Assembly: GCA_051453625.1 (NCBI GenBank)
Contig: JBOZIK010000001.1
Coordinates: 285,665,581-285,729,580, forward strand
Source: Welwitschia mirabilis
Taxonomy: Eukaryota; Gnetophyta; Gnetopsida; Welwitschiales
DNA: 64,000 nt
Direction: 5' to 3'
In this document: in pieces, positions 24,415 to 36,172 of the stretch
Layout: each line of letters starts with the position of its first letter
Numbering within the stretch: the first letter of the stretch is position 1
Made by a program: the position numbers and the translations under genes
The notes under the pieces: generated by a model
Database searches by the model: none
The model's input: only the letters and a program-made list of their open reading frames with translations
What the model was told of the DNA's origin: nothing

Positions 24415-25516
24415 TGCCAACTTGCATGTATTTGATAGGGTATTTTGAGTAGTTTTATAGGATATTAGATAGGTTTATGTTGGATTTCTATGATAATAAA
24501 GAGCTGAGATGAAAGATATAAAAATATGCAATCTCTATTAAATTTTTCAGCATTTAAAGTAGTTTACAATATTTTCTATTTTGAAGTAAACTTCCTGCAA
24601 ACATTGAGGCTAATGCATTATATAAACACTTATAAAAAGACTATCATCCATCTCATTGTCCAGACGACTATATGAATGATAGACTATATAAGCCAATGCA
24701 GATGATGACTATAATTAATTTGGTAGATGACATAAAATGCTTATGAGGTAGCATCATGCCCTGTATTATTAGGACAACCAATAGGACAACATTTGTTATA
24801 ATTTCTACTAAATATTCACTAAAATTTTGTCATTTTTCTTTATTTCTCTTGCACAGTTGTTAGGATTGTACCCATGCCTATTTATCTGTTTTATTATTTG
24901 TGAGTATGTTTGTTAATAAGTATTAATTTTGCATTTAACTCCTACTTGTCTTTATTTACACTGGAAATTCTTATAATAGGAGATTGAAGTGTCAAAGATA
25001 CATCCTTAGTAGTTGCAAAGAGACGTCTTTCTTGGTGTTGGGCTATGCTTCTTCCATTGAGGTATGACTTCTTTGTAACATATATGTTGGTTCAATATTA
25101 ATACAAAGAACTCTTTTCTATTTTCCTATGCTTATTTATTACTTATCCCTCATAATTTATGTTGCTTCTAATTCTATGATAGTTTCTTGAGTGATATAGG
25201 TTATAAGGGAAACCTTTGTTAAGGTTGAGCATTTTTAGTTTAGGTGCATTATTATTTTTCCTTTTTTAGATTAACTTTGCATAAGTGTAATTGCATTGTG
25301 ATTTTCTGCATTATATTCTATTTCTGTTATTAAGATACATAAGTGTTTCTTGTTAAAATCAATTCTCTTTCTTCTAGCCTAGGCCTTTGATGAATTACAA
25401 TATTTAGATTCCCTCTTATCTATATTAATATGTTGTGTTGTGCAAAATGTCTATATCTATTTGTAAATAACAGGATCTTTTTAAGCATAATCATTAATCA
25501 AATACATGCTACAACA
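24415..25516 (+). repeat. 5' LTR of family A element
   Basis: About 1.1 kb starting TGCCAACTTGCATG and ending near CTACAACA. It aligns with 36173-37282 throughout (for example GAGTAGTTTTATAGGATATT and TTTTCTATTTTGAAG in both). Confidence 0.88.
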
Positions 25517-25519
25517 TCT

Positions 25520-25537
25520 TGGCATTGTTACCAAGGA
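25520..25537 (+). promoter_or_regulatory. primer binding site, tRNA-Asp type, decayed
   Basis: TGGCATTGTTACCAAGGA, 3 bp after the 5' LTR. Against the Athila-type site TGGCGCCGTTGCCGGGGA, all six differences are C-to-T or G-to-A. Confidence 0.85.
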
Positions 25538-26389
25538 AGGCTACTGAGAGTTTAAGAGTTGTTATTACTTAGGTAAGTGTTTGAATAACAGTTTAGATTT
25601 TTGCATGCAAAGAACTGTATTTATAATTACAATAGCATAGGTTTTTCTTTTTATAGTTTTTATTTTTTGCATTCCAAAGTAAACACTTTATCATTACTTC
25701 ATTTTACAGATGATGTGTAATATTGATAGCCTCTATGCCTTGATTTTTTTTAGTTTTACACTTTAAAAATTTTTAGGATTTTCTTATCATCCCCTTTATC
25801 ATCTAGATAGCGTAGTAGGATGATAATTAGTTTTTTGAGTATTTTGTGTTTTTCATTTTTGTGTGTTTTATGTGTTTCTATTATCCAGACAATCATCTTG
25901 ACAAACACAAGGATGACATACACTAAACATTAAAACTGAGCATGCTAGGACATGGTAAAATTTGGTAAGAAATAAAAATATTAGAAAGAGTAAATGTTCA
26001 TAGAGGTAAACATCCTAGAAGATTTGATTAACTTTAATTTTAACTAAAGTATGCATAATAAAGGTATGCAAAGTTTAAAAATTCTAGAAATTTCTACATT
26101 TATTTCTTCATAATATGATTTTAGAGAGAAACTTTTTCATGATATTATTTTGATGATAGTTTTTAATTTTTAAATATTCCTAGTTCATCATAAAAGCAAA
26201 AGCAAATTACTTTATCTAATCTGCCCATTATTATTAAAACCCCTATAACTACACCTATAAACCCTAATGTCAATGTCACCCTTATAGAATGGATTACTAA
26301 TAAAAAAAATGTGAAATCCAAATCTATTTTGATTTATCTCCTAGTGATGATGTCGAACTTAGGAATTTAAATGTTTATTCTATTTTTAG

Positions 26390-27290
26390 TGGTGACCATG
26401 ATTAAGATCCTTTACGACACATTGTTGATATCGAATAGTTAGTACTTACTTCAGGAAATGATAAGAAAAGAATAAGCAATAGAACTTACATGATTATTTT
26501 TTCCATCACTTTAAAAGGTAAAGTTAGACTTTTGTTAAGAACAATCCCTTATAAGAGTTTAAAATCATGGAGTTAAGTTCAAGAAGCTTTTATTAAGAGA
26601 TTTATGAGTGAAATTACCATTAGAAAATATAAGAAAGAAGTAACTAACTTCCAACAATATCCTAGTAAGTATTATGCCTCTACCTATGAGAGATTTTTTG
26701 TCTCTTTACATTCAAACCCTATAGATGAGTTTTCTCAAGAAGAATTGATAGACTACTTTTATACTAGACTCAATAGTCAAACTAAGCGGCTTGTTGATTT
26801 TTAGTGTGAAGAAAATTTGTTGAACATTACATTAGAAAATGCTTGAAAAGTCTTGAAATAGTTAGTGAAAGTAAGCTAAAATTGGCCTAAACCCTCACCT
26901 AGATAAGGNNNNNNNNNNNNNNNNNNNNNNNNNNNNNNNNNNNNNNNNNNNNNNNNNNNNNNNNNNNNNNNNNNNNNNNNNNNNNNNNNNNNNNNNNNNN
27001 NNNNNNNNGTTAGTGAAAGTAAGCTAAAATTGGCCTAAACCCTCACCTAGATAATGTCCAATAGTAGGTTAAATCATTAAATATCTTAAGGAGGTTAAGT
27101 AAAAAAATAAGAAATAAAAACTGATAAAGAACTAATAAATTTCATTAAATATTTTATTTAGCTTTAGAAAAATACACTTAAAAGATTTTAGATTCTAAGG
27201 TGAAAATTAAAAAAAGTGTAATTATAGCTATAACATGTGATTTATGTGAAGACAACTATCATGTGATAAAAGATTGTTCTTTACTACAAA
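26390..27290 (+). pseudogene. Ty3 gag relic of family A element
   Basis: Gag, the particle-forming and RNA-binding protein, is readable in one frame from about 26525 to 26804: RLLLRTIPYKSLKSW, stop, VQEAFIKRFM, then NFQQYPSKYYASTYERFF, then FYTRLNSQTKRLVDF. This is the retrotransposon gag domain in its normal order. A CCHC zinc knuckle, CDLCEDNYHVIKDC, lies at 27236-27277 with perfect C-x2-C-x4-H-x4-C spacing. A 100-N gap (26909-27008), flanked by a repeated 46-bp segment, falls between them. The start codon and N-terminus are not clear. One in-frame TAA at about 26575 and more stops further on. Confidence 0.85.
26861..27056. other. 100-N scaffold gap with duplicated flanks
   Basis: N run 26909-27008. 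The 46 bases starting GTTAGTGAAAGTAAGCTAAA at 26861 recur exactly at 27009, right after the gap. The two contig ends probably overlap and the gap is false. Confidence 0.9.
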
Positions 27291-28139
27291 CTTATAAAGA
27301 AAGAACTTATGAAGAAGTATGTTCTTTTAACTAAAGATCTTTAAACCTTAACTAAAACCAAAATTACAATAACTTTCAACCTAAAATAAATGCATAATTA
27401 AATTTCAAAATTTCTCAGACAAATCATCCTAATTTTCAACCATTTAGATAGAGATTTGAAAATGTAAATTTCTAATTAAATAACTCAAATAATCAATCAA
27501 GCTCATCCAACTTACAAAACTAAGTGATCCACTTAGAAACTCTCTTGATGAGATAAGAAAAACCCAAGAAAGAACAAACTCCAACATTGAAAATCTTGTG
27601 AGTATTTTACAATAAACCATGCTTACTAACTAAAAACCATAAGGGTCACTTGCCACACAACCTCCACCAAACCTAAATGAAGTTAAGAAAGATTGTAAGG
27701 TTGTGACAAGAATTGGAAATAAGATAACACCTCCTATTCATAAGGCTTTAACATCTCAAAGTGATAAAAATGATAAATAGGAGGATATAGAAATTCTAGA
27801 AGATCATTAATTCCCTTCTCCTTTAAGTAATAAAAAGAAAATTTCTTCCCATTAGAAACTTACTACCCCTTGGCTTGATATATTGAACACAAATCCTACC
27901 TTTAATAAATGTTTAAAATTCTTAATGGAAAATGTGAGCATAAATTTACCATTTTAAAAACTTTTGTAAGAGAACCATAAGTATTCTAAGTTGTGGAAAG
28001 ATATAATTAGAAGAAAACAAAAATAGACCATCTTTAGTAAAGTCTTCCTAGCCCAATCCATTAACAGCTTAGTTTTACATAAATGTTCAAAGTTTAAAAA
28101 TCTAAGAGAAGCAATTATTAATGTTACTTTAGAAGGAAA
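27291..28139 (+). other. gag-protease linker region of family A element
   Basis: Asn-, Gln- and Ser-rich frames with many stops (for example NFNHPNFQPF-type segments near 27400), typical of the variable linker between the zinc knuckle and protease of Athila/Tat-like elements. No domain seen. Confidence 0.5.
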
Positions 28140-28544
28140 TAGAAGAATAAATAAATCCTTGATTGATATTTAAGCTAGTGTCAACATTATGCCCTTACAT
28201 ATTAATTAATAACTTGGATTAAAAATAGAAGAGAGCCTATAAGGATTATCTTAGAATTGACGGATACATCTATTAAGAAAGCTTTAGATGTGATTAAGGA
28301 TTTAGTCATTTAAATTGAAGAAGCATTTTATCCCATTAATGTGGTTACCATAGAAGTTAAATATAATGATGGTTATCCTTTACTTTTAGATAGATCTTTT
28401 TGTATCATAGTCCATTGTATTACAGATACCGTGATAGGATTGATGAAGTGTCATTTAGGGAATAAGAAGTTTTCAATAAGAGCGTTTATTGCTGATGAAA
28501 AAGGTTTAAGTAAGGATTTGAGTGTGGAAGAAGAAATAAGTTAA
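28140..28544 (+). pseudogene. Ty3 aspartic protease relic of family A element
   Basis: Retropepsin region of the polyprotein. The active-site segment DLGAS is seen as L-I-D-I-stop-A-S at about 28159 with NIMPL just after it. Further on come KALDVIKDLVI near 28270, FYPINVVTIEVKYNDGYPLL (28329-28385), and LDRSFCIIVHCITD for the family's LGRPFLATGRALID. The last 67 codons (28341-28544) are open. The catalytic Asp is kept, but the Gly codon next to it is a stop. An intact enzyme would process Gag-Pol. Confidence 0.85.
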
Positions 28545-28959
28545 CTTTATTTTTACAGCACTATCCAGTTAAAAAAATATGGTTAATGATTACTAGCCAA
28601 CTTTGTTTCATGATCAACTTAAAGTAGATAACTTAAAATTTTTTGATGAAAGTCAACTTGATTTTGACCATTTACAATTTAATTATTTTGGTTTAGAGAA
28701 TAGAAAGACTGAGTCTATCAACTATGCATAAGTCCTAGATCTAAGAAAAACTAAGATTTCTTATTTTGAGAGTGGTCATACACTATTGAAATTTAGACAA
28801 TAATCTAAGATAACAGTTAATTTTCCTAAAAATTAATAGAAAATAAAAATTTAAATTTAAGTCTGAATTTGAAACCTTTATACAATGGACTAAAATACAT
28901 TTTTTTATATAATGATCTGAAAAGACCTTTAATAATTAATGAAAATCCTTTCCCTCAAT

Positions 28960-29640
28960 AAGAATTGAGCTTATTCTGTCTTTTTCAATCTAAAGTAAAT
29001 GTGTTGGCTTAGTGCCATAAATATTTGATATCCATTACTACCTTAATTATTCAACATCAAATCTACCCTGAGGATAATGCAAAACCTATTAGACAACCCT
29101 AATCTAGACTTAGACTAGCTCTTAAGCAAGTTGTTAAAGATGAAATCATAAAATTAATGGATGCTAGAATCATTTATGCTATAGTTAATAGTAGGTGGGT
29201 TTTGACAGTAGTACCTAAGAAAGGTGGAAAATGAAGGATGTGCATTAATTTTAGAAGATTAAATGAAGTAACCAAAAAAGATCATTGTCCTTTACCTTTT
29301 CTTAATTAGATACTTGATAAGATACAAGGATATGAATTTTATTATTTTCTTAATGGATATAGAAGTTACAATCAGGTCTATATTGTTAAAGAGTGCCAAG
29401 CCAAAATTACTTTCACTTCATGTTTTAGCACTTTTACTTTTTGATGCATGTCTTTTAGACTTTGTAGTTCTCCTAGTATGTTTCAATGTTCTATGATGAA
29501 AATTTGTTCTAATATGTTAGAGGATTCTATAAAACTTTTATAAATGATTTTTCTATTTAGCTGAAAATTTTAAATAAACCCTAAAAAAGTTAAAGAAAGT
29601 CCTTGATAGATGCATTTTTAGTGGCCTACATTTGAGTTGG
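28960..29640 (+). pseudogene. Ty3 reverse transcriptase relic of family A element
   Basis: RT that would copy the element RNA into DNA. Seen in order: a PIRQP segment at about 29085; VVKDEIIKLMDARIIYAI near 29130; VVPKKGGK, stop, RMCINFRRLNEVTKKD at about 29207-29283; HCPLPFLN; EFYYFLNGYRSYNQ; FRLCSSPSMFQ near 29455, in changing frames. The YMDD-type catalytic box near 29545 is not intact. Frameshifts and stops exclude function. Confidence 0.88.
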
Positions 29641-29929
29641 GAAAAAGTATATTTTTAGTTAAAAGTGAAATTGCTTTAGGTCATCATATTTGGGAAAATG
29701 GGATTAGGATGGATCCTAAAAAAAGTTGATATTATTTAAAACCTGACTTTCCCTATCAATGTGAAATAAGTTTAATATTTTCTTGGTTATTGTGGTTTTT
29801 ATCATCAATTTATTTATGATTACACAAACATTTGTAAACCCCTTAAATCATTACTAAAAAAAGAAGCTAAATTCAAATGTAATAAATTTTGTTAACTTGC
29901 TTTTAATAGACTTAAATGTAAACTTTCTT

Positions 29930-30330
29930 ATGCTCCTATTGTAATAAAACTTGACTGGGAAAAATATTTTAAATTAATGTATGATGCTAGTAATTTTACC
30001 ATGGATGGGGTACTTTATCAAAAGTATGAAAATGATCTTAAAGTTATATATTATAATAATAAAACTCTATCTAGAACTTAAATTAATTACACTACAATAG
30101 AGAACGAAATGTTAGTAATTATCTTTTGCCTTGATATGCTTAGACATTATCTTTTAGGCTTTTATACAAATGTTTATACAATCATGCTGTGATTCATTAC
30201 CTTATAACTAAGAAATATTTAAGTGCTAGATTGATTAAATGGATCCTCCTTATATAAGAATTTAATTTGACCATCATGAATAAAGTAGAAAAGCATAATT
30301 GTATTGCTGATCATTTGTCTCATCTTTCTT
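29930..30330 (+). pseudogene. Ty3 RNase H relic of family A element
   Basis: Follows RT. Reads KLDWEKYFKLMYDASNFTMD (29948-30007), then INYTTIENEMLVIIFCLDML, RHYLLGF, and the end KHNCIADHLSHLSS at about 30290-30330. The acidic residues of DAS and of ENE (catalytic D and E in the family) are still coded. Stops are scattered. The RT-RNase H connection region (29640-29930) is also visible (FLGYCGFYHQFI-type segment near 29780). Confidence 0.87.
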
Positions 30331-30479
30331 CTCCTTTGATGATTTTGTTATTGATGTTTCTTTTGAAGATGAAAAACTTTACTATATCTTCTACTTATTC
30401 TTCTCCTTGCTATGTATATATTGTTAATTACCTTATTACCATGAAAACACCACAACATTTGACTTATAATTAATGTAAA

Positions 30480-31660
30480 CCATTTCTTCGTAGAAGAAAT
30501 AACTATGAGTGGATAGAACCATACTTGTATCGTAAGTGTAAAAACCAAATTATGTAAAAATGTGTGCCTAATTAAGAAAAATCTATTATCCTTTCTTTTT
30601 TTCATGGTAATATCTGTGGAGGTCATTTTAGTAGAAAGAAAATGGCTATAAAAATTCTTCACTCTAGTTTTTTTTAGCCTACTCTTTTTTAGGATTCTTT
30701 CGATTTTGCTAGAAGACGTGATTCTTATCAGCATTATGGTAGCCTTATTCATGCTTAAGAGATGACCCTTAGACATATTCTTGAATATGAACCTTTTGAT
30801 TATTGAGGTATTAATTTATAGACCCTATTCACACATCTTCTCATAATAAAATTACATTTTAGTTACAACGGATTACATTACTAAATGGGTTAAGGCTATT
30901 CCTACCTCTTTGCATGATATGTAAATTGTTTGTACCCTTATTATAACTCATATTTTTAAATGATTTGTTTTTCCTAGGATTATCATTAGTTATCAAAGAA
31001 CTTATTTTATAAATCATCTTTTTAGGAAACTTATTTTATCCATTGGAATAGAACATAGAGTAGCTTGTGCTTATCATCCTCACACCAATGGATAAGCTGA
31101 AAATGTAAATAAATAAATTAAGAAAATGTTATAAAATCTTATCTCTATTAATAAGAAATCTTAGGCTTTTAACCTTAATGATGTTCTTTGGTCTTACCAT
31201 ACTACTTGATTTAATTCTCTTGGTTTTTCACCTTATGAACTTGTGTACAGAATAGTTTGTATTTTACTTGTTGATAGGTCCTATAACTCTTATCATGCTT
31301 CTTATCAACTTAATCTAGTGGACCTTCATGAAAACCTTAAACATAGATTATTTTAATTAAGTCATCTTTATGAAAAATGTACTCATGCTATACATTACCA
31401 ATTAATTCATAAAGCCTAAGCTAAGCTCAGACATAATAAAAAGTTACTTCATAAAAAGTTTGAACCTGGTCAAATTATTCTTTTATGCAATACTACAGTA
31501 CATATTTTGAATAACAAGTTAACTTCTAAATAGTTAGGTCTCTATCTTATAGAGAAAGTGCATTCTAATGGATCTATTAAGATTTTCAACTTAAAAACTA
31601 AGGAGATTCAGAAAGTTAATGGACAAAGTTTGAAACTTTACAAAAGATCTTTCAATGTAA
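30480..31660 (+). pseudogene. Ty3 integrase relic of family A element
   Basis: Integrase that would insert the DNA copy. Seen: the HHCC-zone segment FFHGNICGGHFSRKKMAIKI near 30600; TLRHILEYEPFDY, stop, GINL at about 30768-30820; TTDYITKWVKAI near 30857; HRVACAYHPHTNG, stop, AENVNK near 31053 with the core Glu retained; WSYHTT and FSPYELVYR; and KKFEPGQIILL leading to a GPF-type module decayed to LGLYLIEKVHSNGSIKI near 31530-31595. Stops mostly replace Gln, Trp or Arg codons. No chromodomain was recognised after it. Confidence 0.88.
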
Positions 31661-32008
31661 CCTAGAACATGGTAGAAGAACTTATTTTGGAGGTTTCCCT
31701 CAATGAGTAGGACTTCCACCCTATCATTGTCTTTCTTTTACTTGCTCATTTTTTAAACTTAACTTATGTGTTGGTTTATGAAGTTTTCTATGAGTATTAT
31801 TCGTACTTGGATATTTTACAGTGATAAGTAATATTCATCCAATCTTGAGACATTTTCATGTTTATTGACTTACTTTGAAGGAAGATGCCTTAAGTTATTA
31901 TGCTTTGTTTTCCAATGGTGTGAGGTCTTTGGTTGTTTAAGAGTATTATTTTCTATTTTTTTATCTCACTTATTCATCTTTTGTCTTTTTGAGTGCATGA
32001 TCATGTGG

Positions 32009-32578
32009 NNNNNNNNNNNNNNNNNNNNNNNNNNNNNNNNNNNNNNNNNNNNNNNNNNNNNNNNNNNNNNNNNNNNNNNNNNNNNNNNNNNNNNNNNNNN
32101 NNNNNNNNNNNNNNNNNNNNNNNNNNNNNNNNNNNNNNNNNNNNNNNNNNNNNNNNNNNNNNNNNNNNNNNNNNNNNNNNNNNNNNNNNNNNNNNNNNNN
32201 NNNNNNNNNNNNNNNNNNNNNNNNNNNNNNNNNNNNNNNNNNNNNNNNNNNNNNNNNNNNNNNNNNNNNNNNNNNNNNNNNNNNNNNNNNNNNNNNNNNN
32301 NNNNNNNNNNNNNNNNNNNNNNNNNNNNNNNNNNNNNNNNNNNNNNNNNNNNNNNNNNNNNNNNNNNNNNNNNNNNNNNNNNNNNNNNNNNNNNNNNNNN
32401 NNNNNNNNNNNNNNNNNNNNNNNNNNNNNNNNNNNNNNNNNNNNNNNNNNNNNNNNNNNNNNNNNNNNNNNNNNNNNNNNNNNNNNNNNNNNNNNNNNNN
32501 NNNNNNNNNNNNNNNNNNNNNNNNNNNNNNNNNNNNNNNNNNNNNNNNNNNNNNNNNNNNNNNNNNNNNNNNNNNNNN
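32009..32578. other. assembly gap (570 N)
   Basis: Undetermined bases. Open frames that cross it on both strands are artefacts. Confidence 0.99.
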
Positions 32579-35500
32579 AGAGAGAGAGAGAGAGAAAATA
32601 ATGGTCATGATCGATTATATTTATGCTTAAAGAAAAATACATGATCACCATGATGTCCTATCATACTAGGGTAAATTCTTACAAGAGGAACCTATGGCAG
32701 TGTTCGTAGCTATGGGAACTCTACTAGGAGGTTAGTTGGCCATGCTTTGTGGGTCCTTACTTCTCTGATTATGGTTTCACTAACTTCATTATGGAAAAAC
32801 TTGTAATAAACTTTGAGGATATTGGATTAGTAGTATTCCTAGTGTCATCATAGGTATTACTTATTTCTTAAACTATTATTATTCTCATATGATCATTTCA
32901 CTTTTAAGGATTTGGATGTGTTTGTGAGGTATGAGTAGGTAAGTTCATTTTTAAGTAGCTTTTGATGTTATCATTCCTTGTTCTAAGCATTTAAGTTTTA
33001 GTATCATCATAATTACTACCTTTTTTATTGGAACTTTATAGAGCTTATACATTTTTTCATGCATTTGTACATAGGTAAATTTATGGTGTCTTCCTTAGGG
33101 GTTTTCTAGGTTAGAATTTAGGATAGGTAAGCAATCTTTTCCTTATTTCTTGTATCTATTTTCATTCTATTTTTATTTAGCTTTTTAGCTTATTATTTTA
33201 ACGTCATTTCTACATTTTCTTATTCTTATATAGGACCTTATCATTTAGTAGTTTTCTTGCTGTTCATTTATGCAATATTATTTTCATTTCACATTAGAAT
33301 TAAATAGAAAATCTTTTATATTTTATAGATTTTATGATATTCCTTGTATCTTTTGGAGTTCTATGCTTTGTCTTGTTTTACTTTTTAGTTCAGGAACATT
33401 CATTTAGTTTTCATTGTCAGGTTTTGTTTTTACCATAGTTTTAAATTATTTTTAATTTTTCACTTCATCTTGATTTTCATAATTTTCTTTCTCATTTTCT
33501 ATTTTCCTAAGCTTAATAAAATCTGATACCTTGATGATCATATTTAAGCCTAAATTTCTTGGTTAACATCTTTATTTTTGTAAAAATTTTCAAAATTCCA
33601 TTATTTACCTAGTCGTCTAGATAACATTAGATGGATGATAGTCTAATTTTTTCTAAGAGTCATCCTAGGGCTGTTATCCAGATAACGTGAGTGAACAATA
33701 GTGTGATAAAATTACACATAAACACTTTTTCCTCATTTTTATTTATTTTCTTATCATTCATACCCATTTTTTTAAGATAAAATAACTTCCTTGGACCTTT
33801 CCATCACCTTGAATTTTGTTTCGGTCAATTTCACTTCCAGATTTCTAAGTTTTCTACAAATTTCTCAAAATGAGGTATGTTTTTCTCTTTTTCATTTTCT
33901 TCTCCCATTTTTCAGCCTTTTGATGCATAGTTTTCATGCATATTTATCAATTTCTCATGCTCTTCAATTTGGAACTTATGGATTTGATTTTCACCATGTA
34001 TTTTAAAAGTTATAATCAGTTGTACATTTTATGAAAAAACTTTTTCTATCTTTCACTATCAATCTATTATAAATCATAGGTTGAAACATAGTAGTCCTTT
34101 AGGGAAAATTAATCATTTCAATGTGTTCTACAATTCTATTAAATTATATTTTTCATTTGAGCACTCTGAATTTTTACCATATGTGGGGCCCACTTAACAA
34201 AATTGCTTTTCCATTTTACATGCGTTTCAAAATTTTCTTCTCACGACTAAGAAATACAGGATGTATTAACATCTTTATGGGAAAGTAGGACATATTTTCA
34301 TCATTTTTTCCATTTTTTCTCAATTTTGGGAGTTATTATCGAGCATTCATGCAATGTATTTGACGTGTCTATTCATTCTTGCATGATGTTTTTGCATATT
34401 TTTTACTGAGTAGCCCCATACACATAGAGCTAGAAAAGTTGAGGCTAAGGTTGAGGCCATAGAATAGGAGGCAAACCTTTTAGTGCTATCAAAGGTTGAG
34501 CATGTGGAGCCTATACATCCTCCACCTTAACACAAATGTTTATTAACAATCCAGACTACTATTATCCATGTCGAGTGATACTTTAAAGATTTTATGAGTT
34601 AGCTAGATCTCAAGGTTAATTAGAGGCTTACAGATTTACATCTTTAATATATTTTAGATGTGTGTGGGACCTATTATGTGTCAAAGATAAGAGAGTTTTA
34701 CAACACTATGTACATTAAGTACCATCCAAACTCTCTAATTAATTAGTTGACATGATTGTAGCTTATATTCAGGACCATGAGATTTCTATACTCTAGCACC
34801 ACATTGCAGTACTAACAAATTTTATGTGGGGATTTTACATATTCATTCAGCTAGAGGGACTAAGGAGCACCATGCATATTGTACTGCATTAGACATCCTA
34901 GCAGATTTAATGATAGACAAGTAGGGAGTTCTTGTTACCCAGTTGACCCTTGCATAAGAGTTCTTCACAAAGGGCTGACTCACAACATTAGCTCATGAGT
35001 TCATGAAAGTCATACAATGATCATACATTTACAGATACTAGCAGCTTTTAGGTAGGGAAAGTAGATGGATCTATCAACTTTCATTTGGAAGAGACTCAGG
35101 TTAATGGTTGATGCATGGCAGTTACAAACTATTGGCTATCCATGCCTCCTCTTAGCTTTATTCAAATGATTTAAGATACCAGAGCTCATGGACAAGTAGT
35201 ACTTTTCTCATATTTAGACTTCCACTTGCTCTCTTTAGACATGGGCATTCAGGTACTAGGAGAAGTAGAGTGATCTTAAGTACAAAGATCTTTGGTTGAA
35301 GTTACACTTGAGCAGATCTAGGTCCTCCTAGTAGATACCATTGAGACCGTCAAGGTTTCATTGATTGTAGTATTCAGAATTTATATCAAAGGATTCATAC
35401 AGAATTATATCCATATAGCAGAGTGTTATAGTTGACATTCCAAAGGCTATTTATGTCTAGGAAGATGAGATCGTTCATTCTATTTTCATGTCTTTGGATC

Positions 35501-35653
35501 TCCATTTCCTTGTTAATCTTGAGCATCCACCATTTTCTTCTCATATATATCAGCCAACTACATAGACAGAGTTTATTATGTGATGTCAAGAGGAGTGATT
35601 TTGTCATATTTTATATTTCCCATTCTATGTATTTTTGTACTAAATCTCATGAT

Positions 35654-35686
35654 CATATATATATATATATATATACATACATATCA
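35654..35686. repeat. (TA)n / (TACA) microsatellite
   Basis: ATCATATATATATATATATA followed by TACATACATATC in the tail of the family A element. Confidence 0.95.
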
Positions 35687-35820
35687 TTTTGAATTCATCA
35701 TAATGTACTTTATCTGATTTTCATGTTTATATTTCTTTTTTACATTTCATGATGGGTATTAATTATATTAGCCATAATATTTTTTGTTATTCATTGTACA
35801 TTTTAGTGTGGGAAGGAGGA

Positions 35821-35845
35821 GGGGGAGGGGGGTATGGGGAGGGGG
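35821..35845 (+). other. G-quadruplex-forming tract
   Basis: Four G runs of 5, 6, 4 and 5 with loops A, TAT and A, preceded by further short G runs from 35809. By the usual G-tract rule this is a very strong quadruplex candidate. It lies about 310 bp upstream of the polypurine tract and 330 bp from the 3' LTR. Confidence 0.85.
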
Positions 35846-36155
35846 TGCTAATTATAAATGCATTTACTGACTATTTATTTGAAAAATCTCTATCATAAGT
35901 TTTTGTTTTCAAACAATCATTTTTAAGCTTGTCATCCCCCATATCATTTAGATGACGACCTGGCTGATGGTATGACCAGTTATTCAATTAGGTAAAATTT
36001 TCAGTTTTTTAATTTTTTATAATTTAGTATGTATCTCTAAGATTTCTAAAAAAAATTTTGAGATAATTTTTTTAGTACTTATTTGTTTTTATTATTAGAT
36101 AAGTTGATTCACAATTATGGTTTACTACCTGGTTTTAGCAAGGACTGACAAGTCT

Positions 36156-36165
36156 AAGTGGGGGT
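36156..36165 (+). promoter_or_regulatory. polypurine tract of family A element
   Basis: AAGTGGGGGT, 7 bp before the 3' LTR. The site would prime plus-strand DNA synthesis. The left copy has AAGTAGAGGG at 1799-1808. Confidence 0.8.
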
Positions 36166-36172
36166 TATGTTG

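Larger units (their letters stand above)
31661..36172 (+). mobile_element. 3' internal tail of family A element
   Basis: 4.5 kb between integrase and 3' LTR. It holds a 570-N gap (32009-32578) with an (AG)n run on its right side (32579-32595), and a stretch homologous to 1-900. A degenerate, once protein-coding zone is likely at about 34400-35600: a short minus-strand frame at 35395-35607 and a plus-strand frame at 35432-35692 remain, but neither is convincing. A (TA)n run sits at about 35655-35683 and a G-rich tract at 35810-35845. Athila-group elements carry an additional reading frame here, but I cannot identify one. Confidence 0.7.

Noticed and set aside
31865-32651. Four overlapping open frames on both strands
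   Set aside because: They are created by the N gap at 32009-32578 and the adjoining (AG)n run.
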